A DNA stretch of 20,493 bases from an uncultured Lachnospiraceae bacterium (GTDB lineage Bacteria; Bacillota; Clostridia; Lachnospirales; Lachnospiraceae): positions 1 through 20,493 of the forward strand of contig CAJTSH010000047.1 in the NCBI GenBank assembly GCA_910578885.1. The letters are read 5' to 3'. Position 1 is the first letter of the stretch. Every line of letters starts with the position of its first letter. The position numbers were made by a program, and so were the translations under genes. The notes below the pieces were generated by a model. That model saw only the letters and a list, made by a program, of their open reading frames with translations. It ran no database searches and was not told the DNA's origin. Positions 14,937-20,493 of this stretch are shown here, piece after piece.

Positions 14937-15267
14937 TTTTTCTTCTTTTTTTCGTAAACGTTTTCTAATATCCTGTCTGTATCTTTATCCTAAGACACAA
15001 AAATCACAAAGCATTCTCAATGGAAAACTATCACGACTTTGTGATTATCCGGTGAAACACAGCAGACTGAAAGAATACCTTGCAGGCGTGTGAGGGAAGC
15101 TACATAGAAATTAAAAAATACGATGCTTTCGTGCATAATGGTGAGAAAAATTCGGACTGTGAAAACAGTTATTTAAGGTGGAAAAATTAAGAGTTGATTA
15201 AACTCGTCGCTATTAGAAATGAAAAGCTTTTTGCATGACAATTTCTGACTTAAAAATCAGGCGAAAT
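14937..15267. other. Gene-free region between dlt promoter and tRNA-Leu terminator
   Basis: No gene can be supported here. An inverted repeat ATCACAAAG (15003-15011) and CTTTGTGAT (15037-15045) encloses 25 bases; small stems occur near 15115-15190 (ACTGT/ACAGT and GAGTT/AACTC). On the plus strand one frame runs open for about 40 codons (15077-15190, EGSYIEIKKYDAFVHNGEK) and a frame beside it reads DYPVKHSRLKEYLAGV. These have no usable start or ribosome site and could be decayed coding sequence or chance. Confidence 0.4.
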
Positions 15268-15310
15268 AATAAGGGTTTTGAAATACCCTAAGTATCTCAA
15301 AACCCTTATT
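15268..15310 (-). terminator. Terminator of tRNA-Leu
   Basis: A 19-bp stem (15268-15286 with 15292-15310, one G-U pair on the minus strand) closes a 5-base loop, three bases after the tRNA 3' end. The arms read AATAAGGGTTTTGA and its complement. The following U-run is broken (ATTTCG), but the stem and place support termination of the tRNA transcript. The near-perfect symmetry would let it work from both sides. Confidence 0.7.
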
Positions 15311-15313
15311 CCA

Positions 15314-15393
15314 TACGGGCAACAGGACTTGAACCTGCACGGTCTCCCACTAGAACCTAAATCTAGCGCGTCTGCCAATTCCGCCATGCCCGC
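15314..15393 (-). tRNA. tRNA-Leu (anticodon UAG)
   Basis: A class II tRNA with a complete cloverleaf. The acceptor arms are GCGGGCA and TGCCCGT, with a G1-U72 wobble at the end. The D arm is GCGGAATTGGCAGACGC; the anticodon stem CTAGA/TCTAG closes the loop TTTAGGT, so the anticodon is UAG, which reads CUA and by wobble other CUN codons. The extra arm is TGGGAGACCGT, the T arm GCAGG-TTCAAGT-CCTGT. The discriminator base is A, as leucyl-tRNA synthetase needs. The CCA end is not encoded (TGG follows), so it must be added after transcription. Confidence 0.96.
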
Positions 15394-15451
15394 ATATGCA
15401 CCGCTTATCCTCATTTATCTCAAATGAAACCCACGATTGCTTACTCGGTAA

Positions 15452-15480
15452 ATCTTAACACATTATTGAAACAATGTCCA
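15452..15480 (-). promoter_or_regulatory. Promoter of tRNA-Leu
   Basis: TGGACA (15475-15480) and TAAGAT (15452-15457) on the minus strand are 17 bases apart, each matching five of six consensus bases. Transcription would start near 15445, about 52 bases before the mature tRNA. Confidence 0.7.
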
Positions 15481-15520
15481 TCCCAATTTAAAATAAAAAT
15501 TGAAAATCCTTCTACAGCTC

Positions 15521-16741
15521 TCAGCCCCGAAGCAGTTCCTGCATCCGTTTCGCTTCTGCCTCTGTTGTCTCCGATTCACTGTATCTCGCTTTCTCGTAAA
15601 TCATTAAAATTTCTTCCCGCCTTGCATTTACAAAACTACTCTTCTCTGCCAAAGACTCCATCTGCTCCGCTGGACTCAAATATTCCAGATTGCCGCTTGA
15701 TCCAAATGTCTTTAATGATTTACGGTAAATCCTGCGGATTTTCTTTGCCGGCGATCTATCAAATGTGTCCAAAAATTTCTTCTGCTTCCCTTTCGTCAGC
15801 TTCTTTCGCATAGTCAGCGGTTCTACGTAATCCTCCGCATCCTCCGGTTGATTCTGATGATAATAGAAGTGGCGATAGATTGCTTTAAACAAAAATACCG
15901 CAATCAGAATCATGCCTACTACCACTATAATAATTCCTGACGCTCCTATGAGCACATCTAAAATTCTCCAGATCGGCGACGTCTCCGGTACTTCCATGTT
16001 TCCCATATTCGGCTGTATAGATGTGACTGCATCATCTACAATTTCCGGTTCTGATTTTTCCGACAAAGCCCCTAGTCCGCCGAAAACAAATTGCAAAATT
16101 CTTCGAACCCAGCTCAAAATCACTCTGGAAATCCCTTCTGTGCGAAACAGCCTCACGATTGCCAAAATGCCCCCAAGTATCCCTGTGTAAAGCAGAGTAA
16201 TTTCCACATTCAGCCGTCTTAACCTTTGTTCATCCATCCGGGTAGACGCTGCCCTGTTACGAATAAATTCATCCGTCGCCTTTAAATTTCCATAAAAAAC
16301 CTTCAGCAGAAGCGTCGCAAAAAATGCAAGCATCACACCGCTTATTACACGCTCTGATAGATCCATGTAAACACTGATGACAGAGCACAATGCAAGCACG
16401 CCAAGATGAACATATCCCGGTTCTTCTAATAAATCTGTCGTAACCAAAATACGCAGAGATACGGAAAATAGGATAAGCACAATCAGAACAGCCAGAAATC
16501 CGCCCGATAGTTCAAACAGCTTTATCAAACCAACTCCAACTACCGCCAAGAGGAAATGACCCAGCAAAAAGGCAGAGAGTTTTGACATATTCTGCCGTAT
16601 CAGATACGTGCATACCGCCGACGCAACAATCCATCCCACGTAAGACAGTATTTGTTCCCCGACTTCATAAACTCCAAGAATGAAATACACTGTTGCACAA
16701 AAAAATACGATTTGGTTTAAAACCTTTACTATTTCTTTCAT
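15521..16741 (-). CDS. Membrane protein with DUF4129-like C-terminus, third gene of a MoxR/DUF58 operon
   Basis: A 406-residue protein with about seven membrane segments in residues 5-215, a further segment near 262-290, and a basic cytoplasmic tail. The tail (IRRIYRKSLKTFGSS, then LSPAEQMESLAEK and EILMIYEKARYSESET) looks like DUF4129, the C-terminal part of many transglutaminase-like membrane proteins in MoxR clusters. No Cys-His-Asp transglutaminase core is present, so this seems to be the membrane part alone. Its ATG overlaps the DUF58 stop codon by four bases. Function is unknown; the cluster type is thought to act on assembly or remodelling of envelope proteins. Family assignment is moderate. 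Confidence 0.8.
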   Translation of the reverse strand: MKEIVKVLNQIVFFCATVYFILGVYEVGEQILSYVGWIVASAVCTYLIRQNMSKLSAFLLGHFLLAVVGVGLIKLFELSGGFLAVLIVLILFSVSLRILVTTDLLEEPGYVHLGVLALCSVISVYMDLSERVISGVMLAFFATLLLKVFYGNLKATDEFIRNRAASTRMDEQRLRRLNVEITLLYTGILGGILAIVRLFRTEGISRVILSWVRRILQFVFGGLGALSEKSEPEIVDDAVTSIQPNMGNMEVPETSPIWRILDVLIGASGIIIVVVGMILIAVFLFKAIYRHFYYHQNQPEDAEDYVEPLTMRKKLTKGKQKKFLDTFDRSPAKKIRRIYRKSLKTFGSSGNLEYLSPAEQMESLAEKSSFVNARREEILMIYEKARYSESETTEAEAKRMQELLRG

Positions 16742-17904
16742 ACCATCTGCTCCATAATCAGATACTCCATGTGAATACGATTTCCGTAGGCGCCCCTGAC
16801 ACTTTCTTCTCCGAAATTTTTTGAAAGATGCTTCTCTGTGGAGGCATGAATCGGTATCAGCCAGTTAGCGCTTCCCTTTTCTCCCGCATATTCCAGATAT
16901 GCTCTGGCAAGCTCTCTGGACTGTTCTGCCGAAATCAAAAGCGATACCGCCTCGGAAGAGTCCCGTTTCCTTTCCATCTGCTCCCGAATCAGCCGTTCCA
17001 TGCTCCGTACATTTCCATGAATCTCCATCTTAGCAAGCTGCTTTAAACAGGAATCAATATGGGAAAGCCCCGCCCCCTCCCGTAAGTAGATTTCCTGTCC
17101 TGACGTCTTATCCACTCCGTTACTGATTAACGTAACCGGAATCCCCTTACGAATAAACTCCTCGATAAAATTTCTTGCCACCCGAATAGATTCCTCTATC
17201 AGATCTTCGTACTTCAGCACCCCGGTCTGCTCCACGTTCAAAAATATCGTCAGCTGCTGACTGGAAGTATCGTAAAACTGATTCACCTTCAGGCTCCCGG
17301 TTTTCGCTGACGCTTTCCAATTCACCTTCCGCATCGGGTCTGTTACCGTATAGTCCCTGATTCCCTTGAATTCAAAAGGATCCTCCTGTAAAAGACGATT
17401 TGTCAGACATTCCCCATACATCCGGTTAAACACCTGTGGAAATCCCGGAAATCCAGAATGCGCCGGATACACATATAACCAAGTGCGATTATCACAATGT
17501 GCTGTCAGCGTCTGACGATAGAATAAATCCATTGCCACAAGGTCTATTTCATCCACGCTATAGAATCCCCGCTTTACTCCCACCATCTCCAAGGAGCGCG
17601 TTACGCGCTGATAAGGCATTACTGAAATGCAGTCGTTTCGATACTGTTTATCCGTTTTGCTCGTATTTTCCGTATTCACATAGTCAAGTCCCCGATCCAA
17701 CTGAAATTTCACGGTCAAGGTAGGCAGCGGAAGTATCTTTCTGTTTTCAATTTTCTCCTGTAATATTACAGATTGTCCTTCGTCTATCTGCTCTCCGGCA
17801 AACCTTACCTCTGCTGACAGTCCATATCCCCAGAACTTTCTGTAAATCATCGTGGTAATCAGCATACACGCCAATGCCGCCACGCATAAAATCACAAGCG
17901 TCAT
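16738..17904 (-). CDS. DUF58 family protein
   Basis: A 388-residue protein with an N-terminal membrane segment (about residues 2-20), then a beta-rich region and the DUF58 domain. The signature is clear at about 175-200 (DPFEFKGIRDYTVTDPMR, then VNWKASAKTG). The domain belongs to a von Willebrand A-like fold and usually works with the MoxR ATPase encoded beside it. I prefer the ATG at 17904, which overlaps the MoxR stop codon (ATGA); a GTG at 17916 in the same frame would also be possible but has no spaced ribosome site. Confidence 0.92.
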   Translation of the reverse strand: MTLVILCVAALACMLITTMIYRKFWGYGLSAEVRFAGEQIDEGQSVILQEKIENRKILPLPTLTVKFQLDRGLDYVNTENTSKTDKQYRNDCISVMPYQRVTRSLEMVGVKRGFYSVDEIDLVAMDLFYRQTLTAHCDNRTWLYVYPAHSGFPGFPQVFNRMYGECLTNRLLQEDPFEFKGIRDYTVTDPMRKVNWKASAKTGSLKVNQFYDTSSQQLTIFLNVEQTGVLKYEDLIEESIRVARNFIEEFIRKGIPVTLISNGVDKTSGQEIYLREGAGLSHIDSCLKQLAKMEIHGNVRSMERLIREQMERKRDSSEAVSLLISAEQSRELARAYLEYAGEKGSANWLIPIHASTEKHLSKNFGEESVRGAYGNRIHMEYLIMEQMV

Positions 17905-18839
17905 CGTTTTCCCCACTCCTCTGTCGGCACAGGCACTTCCTTTAATATCATTTCTATCTGATTCTTCGCAGCACCCTGACTATAATAGCTTCCCTCCATC
18001 ACAAGCCTATGGGAAAGCACTGGTACTGCCAGCTTTTTTATATCCTCCGGAATTACAAATTCTCTTTTGCACAGGCAGGCATATGCCTGTACGGCGCGCA
18101 TCAAAGCCAATGCGCCTCTGACGCTTACCCCCACCCGGATTTCTTTCCGATTTCTGGTCGCCATACAAATCTGCTCCAGATAATCCAATAGCTCCGGATG
18201 TATGTACACTTCACGATAGGACTGCTGCATTTCAAGTATCTCTTCTTTCGTAACAACCGCTTCCAATTCTTCCATCGGATTTTTCAGCCTGTAACGCTCT
18301 AAAATTTCTTTTTCCTGTGCCGCTTCCATCGGTCCCATAGAAAGCTTCATCAAAAAACGATCCAATTGCGCTTCCGGCAGCGGAAAAGTTCCCGCTGTTT
18401 CAATCGGATTCTCTGTCGCAATAACGAAAAACGGCGCTTCCAATTTCCTCGTCACACCATCCACCGTCACCTGCTTTTCTTCCATACATTCCAAAAGGCT
18501 TGCCTGCGTTCTGGGCGTCGCTCTATTTATCTCATCTGCCAACAGCACATTGGTAAATACCGGACCCGGATGAAATTCAAATTCTCCGCTTTTTGGATTA
18601 TAAATGCTTAACCCTGTGATATCAGAAGGAAGCAAATCCGGCGTCATTTGAACTCTGGCGAACGGCGCCTCCATAGAACGCGCTAAAGATTTCGCCAGCA
18701 TAGTCTTACCGGTTCCGGGCATATCTTCCAACAATACATGCCCCTCAGCAATCAGTGCCGTTAATACCAAGTCGATAACCTCTCCCTTCCCGATAATGAC
18801 TTTTTCTATATTGTTTTTCAGCTTTTCCATTGTATTCAT
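17901..18839 (-). CDS. MoxR-family AAA+ ATPase
   Basis: A 312-residue AAA+ ATPase of the MoxR family, a chaperone-like protein for its DUF58 partner. Walker A is PGTGKT with Lys45; Walker B is VLLADEINRA with Asp102-Glu103; the stretch IATENPIETAGTFPLPEAQLDRF holds sensor and arginine-finger elements typical of MoxR. The lid domain follows (GVSVRGALALMRAVQAYA). AAAGGAG stands 7 bases before the ATG at 18839. First gene of the three-gene operon. Confidence 0.95.
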   Translation of the reverse strand: MNTMEKLKNNIEKVIIGKGEVIDLVLTALIAEGHVLLEDMPGTGKTMLAKSLARSMEAPFARVQMTPDLLPSDITGLSIYNPKSGEFEFHPGPVFTNVLLADEINRATPRTQASLLECMEEKQVTVDGVTRKLEAPFFVIATENPIETAGTFPLPEAQLDRFLMKLSMGPMEAAQEKEILERYRLKNPMEELEAVVTKEEILEMQQSYREVYIHPELLDYLEQICMATRNRKEIRVGVSVRGALALMRAVQAYACLCKREFVIPEDIKKLAVPVLSHRLVMEGSYYSQGAAKNQIEMILKEVPVPTEEWGKR

Positions 18840-18868
18840 ATACAGACTCCTTTCCTTCCCATACGGGC

Positions 18869-18894
18869 GGTATAATGCCTAACGACATTATACC
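18869..18894 (-). promoter_or_regulatory. Promoter of the MoxR operon overlapped by a perfect palindrome
   Basis: On the minus strand GGTATAATG and CATTATACC are perfect 9-bp inverted repeats with an 8-base spacer. The first arm contains the extended -10 box TGGTATAAT (TATAAT at 18887-18892) of the operon, with TTGCAT 16 bases upstream as a poor -35. The 17-bp centre-to-centre distance and overlap with the -10 box are what one expects of a repressor operator. It could also be a hairpin in the leader. The regulator is unknown. Confidence 0.5.
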
Positions 18895-18908
18895 ATACTT
18901 TCCTTGCA

Positions 18909-18949
18909 ATGCAAAACAGCCATCCGCATTTTGGATGACTGTTTTGCAT
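18909..18949 (-). terminator. Terminator of the LysM gene
   Basis: A 17-bp stem (18909-18925 with 18933-18949) lies just after the LysM gene. On the minus strand the core is CAGTCATCC, a 7-base loop and GGATGGCTG, framed by AAAA before and TTTT after, so it has the form of an intrinsic terminator. It stands between the LysM gene and the MoxR promoter. Confidence 0.75.
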
Positions 18950-18966
18950 CATGTCTTTTATTTTCA

Positions 18967-19680
18967 TTACATCCTATTATTTCTCTGATTTCCAATCCCA
19001 TCCGACAAATAATCCGCTAATTTTAAACCCTGACGCTCCAACTCATTAAAGGTATCTACATCATCTGCATATTCCCCGGCAAGTCTCGCAACAATTTCCC
19101 GTTTCGTCAGCATCAGATACTCTCCTAATTCCCGCTCTAAAACATCTCTATCGTAATTAATATTCATATTGCTGAGTATCTCTGCAATTTTCGACACATC
19201 CTGCTCAAGCGTTATCTCCAGCTGGTCGGTCTCTGCAGCTTCTCCCTCTTTCACGAGTGACGCCAATGTAATAATTCCACTTGTCAAATCCACAAGCGCC
19301 AGACGCAGACTGTCTGCAATCTCTGGTGGATAATATTTTTCAAAAGCATTTCCCATTTCCACAGGTATTTTATTCACCTGATTCTCCACCGTATCACGAT
19401 CAGTCATATTGTCTGCAACTGACAAGATATACATCCGAATCCAATAGGACAATTGCTCCCAGAGCCTCCTCAAATTCTGATTCAGCTCCATTTCTCCCGT
19501 CTGAGAATTAACCTCCTCTTTTCGGCAGATATATAGAGTCGAACCAACTTGTAGGTTATAGGGATTGATTCCCGGATTCTTCATTAGTATTTCGGGAACA
19601 GTAGTACCATAGGATTTCGCCAGAAGATAAATCGTATCTCCCCGTTTTATGACATGTGTAATCGTGTTATCACAATTCAT
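18967..19680 (-). CDS. LysM-domain protein with helical C-terminal domain
   Basis: A 237-residue protein. One LysM repeat spans about residues 8-52 (THVIKRGDTIYLLAKSYGTT, NPGINPYNLQVGSTLYI) and would bind peptidoglycan or related glycans. Residues about 66-229 are a helical domain (LRRLWEQLSYWIRMYILSVA, REIVARLAGEYADDVDTF, ERQGLKLADYLSDGI). It resembles a Bacillota family of stand-alone helical proteins that databases sometimes label acetylglutamate kinase without showing a kinase fold; I claim no such activity. There is no signal peptide, so it is cytoplasmic or, in a spore former, could be spore-associated (inference). I chose the ATG at 19680, with AAGGA 8 bases upstream, over one at 19743. 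Confidence 0.85.
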   Translation of the reverse strand: MNCDNTITHVIKRGDTIYLLAKSYGTTVPEILMKNPGINPYNLQVGSTLYICRKEEVNSQTGEMELNQNLRRLWEQLSYWIRMYILSVADNMTDRDTVENQVNKIPVEMGNAFEKYYPPEIADSLRLALVDLTSGIITLASLVKEGEAAETDQLEITLEQDVSKIAEILSNMNINYDRDVLERELGEYLMLTKREIVARLAGEYADDVDTFNELERQGLKLADYLSDGIGNQRNNRM

Positions 19681-19708
19681 AACTTTTTCCTTACATTTAT
19701 TTCTTTTT

Positions 19709-19714
19709 ATTATA
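19709..19714 (-). promoter_or_regulatory. Candidate -10 box of the LysM gene
   Basis: TATAAT on the minus strand, 29 bases before the ATG at 19680. The -35 region is unclear. A short AT-rich gap (19681-19774) separates it from the divergent small ORF. Confidence 0.45.
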
Positions 19715-19774
19715 TGCATTTTTTTGTCCAAATTTCCAAACACTAATCACAAATCAAACAAAGGAGGAATGGAA

Positions 19775-19954
19775 ATGGATATTTTTCAAGATGGACAGCC
19801 GCCAGTCGGGCTTACAATGGGGCTCGCTATGGATTTAGCCGCTATGAACCGTTATGCTAAACTGACCGAAGCAGAAAAAGAAGAAATCTTGAACCGGGCA
19901 AGAGATGCGAAATCCAGAGCTGAAATGAAGCGGATTATTGAAGAGCTCCGGTAA
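19775..19954 (+). CDS. Small hypothetical protein
   Basis: A 59-residue protein, the only convincing plus-strand gene. It has a short Gly/Met-rich start (VGLTMGLAMDLAAMNRYAKL) and then a charged helical part (TEAEKEEILNRARDAKSRAE). AAGGAGG stands 7 bases before the ATG at 19775; another ATG at 19769 is too close to it. Similar short proteins (Met-rich start, then an EEILNRA-like helix) occur in Lachnospiraceae without known function. A strong hairpin follows. No membrane segment. Confidence 0.8.
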   Translation: MDIFQDGQPPVGLTMGLAMDLAAMNRYAKLTEAEKEEILNRARDAKSRAEMKRIIEELR

Positions 19955-19985
19955 ATTTTATAGACACTCGTTTATACACAAAAAG

Positions 19986-20028
19986 CACATGTCCTGCTCC
20001 CTTTGCGGAAATCCATGCAGGACATGTG
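19986..20028. terminator. Bidirectional terminator between convergent genes
   Basis: A perfect 12-bp stem (CACATGTCCTGC at 19986-19997, GCAGGACATGTG at 20017-20028) closes a 19-base loop. On the minus strand it is followed by CTTTTTG, on the plus strand by TTTC. It would end both the small plus-strand gene and the minus-strand pseudogene unit. Confidence 0.85.
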
Positions 20029-20053
20029 TTTCTATCGTCTTTATTTCAGATTT

Positions 20054-20307
20054 TTATCCATGATTTCCATATGCGTTTGGCTCTTTAATAAACGTTACCT
20101 GTAAATCCTTTACGTCAATCAAACTTTCCTGTTTGCACTTCGGACAGTATTTGCCGCTGTTCAACACATAAGACACAACATATCCGCTTTTTTGCAGTAT
20201 TATATCATACTTACAGCCGTTCTCTGTCAAATACTCGTTGATTTGATTTACAAAGCCAGGGAACGCTCATCAACCGTTTCCATAAACATATTAAATTTCT
20301 CGTCCAT
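20054..20307 (-). pseudogene. Frameshifted chimeric gene: small-protein N-terminus joined to a cysteine-rich KTR C-terminus
   Basis: The gene begins at the ATG at 20307, with GGAGG 5 bases upstream, and reads MDEKFNMFMETVDERSLAL before a stop. Removing one base (a lost T in the run at 20253-20255) lets the frame continue as FVNQINEYLTENGCKYDI to the stop at 20054. The first part resembles the start of a longer clostridial protein family that I cannot name. The last part (YCPKCKQESLIDVKDLQVTF, then IKEPNA) matches the C-terminal half of the cysteine-rich KTR proteins found on Tn916-type and related elements, whose first CPxC pair is missing here. So it is a broken fusion, likely left by a deletion next to a mobile element. 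A sequencing error at the homopolymer could explain the frameshift but not the chimera. Confidence 0.6.
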
Positions 20308-20318
20308 AAGTCCCTCCG

Positions 20319-20493
20319 TTATCCCTTTTTCTTTGCTACGGGTATCCACACCTCATATTGTGCGTTCTGCGGGTCCGGATTTAAGTAAACCTCAATATCG
20401 GGGGCGTCGGCATATTCATATCCGGAAGCCGGAAGCCACTCTGTTATAATCCTCTGCTCCAATTCCTGTATCGACTGGTTCGTTCCTGTTCCA
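20319..20493 (-). CDS. GyrI-like / AraC effector-binding domain protein (5' part missing)
   Basis: The C-terminal 57 residues of a gene that runs off the right edge. The stretch EWLPASGYEYADAPDIEVYL, followed by NPDPQNAQYEVWIPV, is the closing part of a GyrI-like small-molecule binding domain, as in BmrR-type regulators and stand-alone GyrI proteins. Whether a DNA-binding domain precedes it cannot be seen. It ends 11 bases before the pseudogene start, so the two were probably co-transcribed. Confidence 0.85.
   Translation of the reverse strand, partial: GTGTNQSIQELEQRIITEWLPASGYEYADAPDIEVYLNPDPQNAQYEVWIPVAKKKG

Noticed and set aside
14951..14965. AAACGTTT core resembling a CcpA/LacI-type operator upstream of dlt
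   Set aside because: It does not fit the full cre consensus and lies too far from the dlt promoter to interpret.
1..20493. CRISPR array, insertion sequence, integrase or phage genes
   Set aside because: No regularly spaced repeats and no transposase or integrase frame are visible; only the KTR fragment at the right end hints at a mobile element.

Overview
The window reads like a chromosomal segment of a low-to-mid GC Gram-positive from the class Clostridia, most likely Lachnospiraceae. This rests on the strong AGGAGG ribosome sites, the lipoproteins with an LAGC lipobox, a dlt operon for D-alanylating teichoic acids, a YesM/YesN-type two-component pair beside a sugar importer, and Gram-positive family types throughout. 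The species cannot be named from the sequence alone. Almost every gene lies on the minus strand; the one clear plus-strand gene is a 59-codon ORF near 19.8 kb.

Layout, left to right. (1) 83-1252: branched-chain amino-acid type binding lipoprotein with its own promoter. (2) 1420-9400: a carbohydrate sensing and uptake block, transcribed right to left as chemoreceptor (MCP), sugar-binding lipoprotein, hairpin, two CUT1 permeases, YesM-like sensor kinase, YesN-like AraC response regulator. No ATPase subunit is present, so a shared one must be used. The MCP gene and the binding-protein gene carry the same 23-bp element (22/23 identical) at the same distance (81 bases) from their start codons, which suggests one regulator, plausibly the YesN-like protein, controls both uptake and taxis. 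(3) 9611-10363: Fic-domain protein with its own promoter and terminator. (4) 10425-14757: dlt operon in the order dltA-dltB-dltC-dltD-dltX. The last gene, a 43-codon microprotein ending in FIYEQF, overlaps the end of dltD. (5) 14758-15313: dlt leader, promoter and an otherwise gene-free stretch. (6) 15314-15393: tRNA-Leu(UAG) with promoter and terminator. (7) 15521-18839: MoxR ATPase - DUF58 - DUF4129-like membrane protein operon, with a palindrome over its promoter. (8) 18967-19680: LysM protein with a helical C-terminal domain; 19775-19954: small divergent ORF. (9) 20054-20493: a frameshifted gene whose 3' part looks like a cysteine-rich KTR protein of mobile elements, behind a truncated GyrI-like effector-binding protein.

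The points most worth following are the duplicated 23-bp element with identical promoter geometry, the distal dltX, and the chimeric KTR pseudogene. All family calls come from reading motifs by eye; no database search was made.
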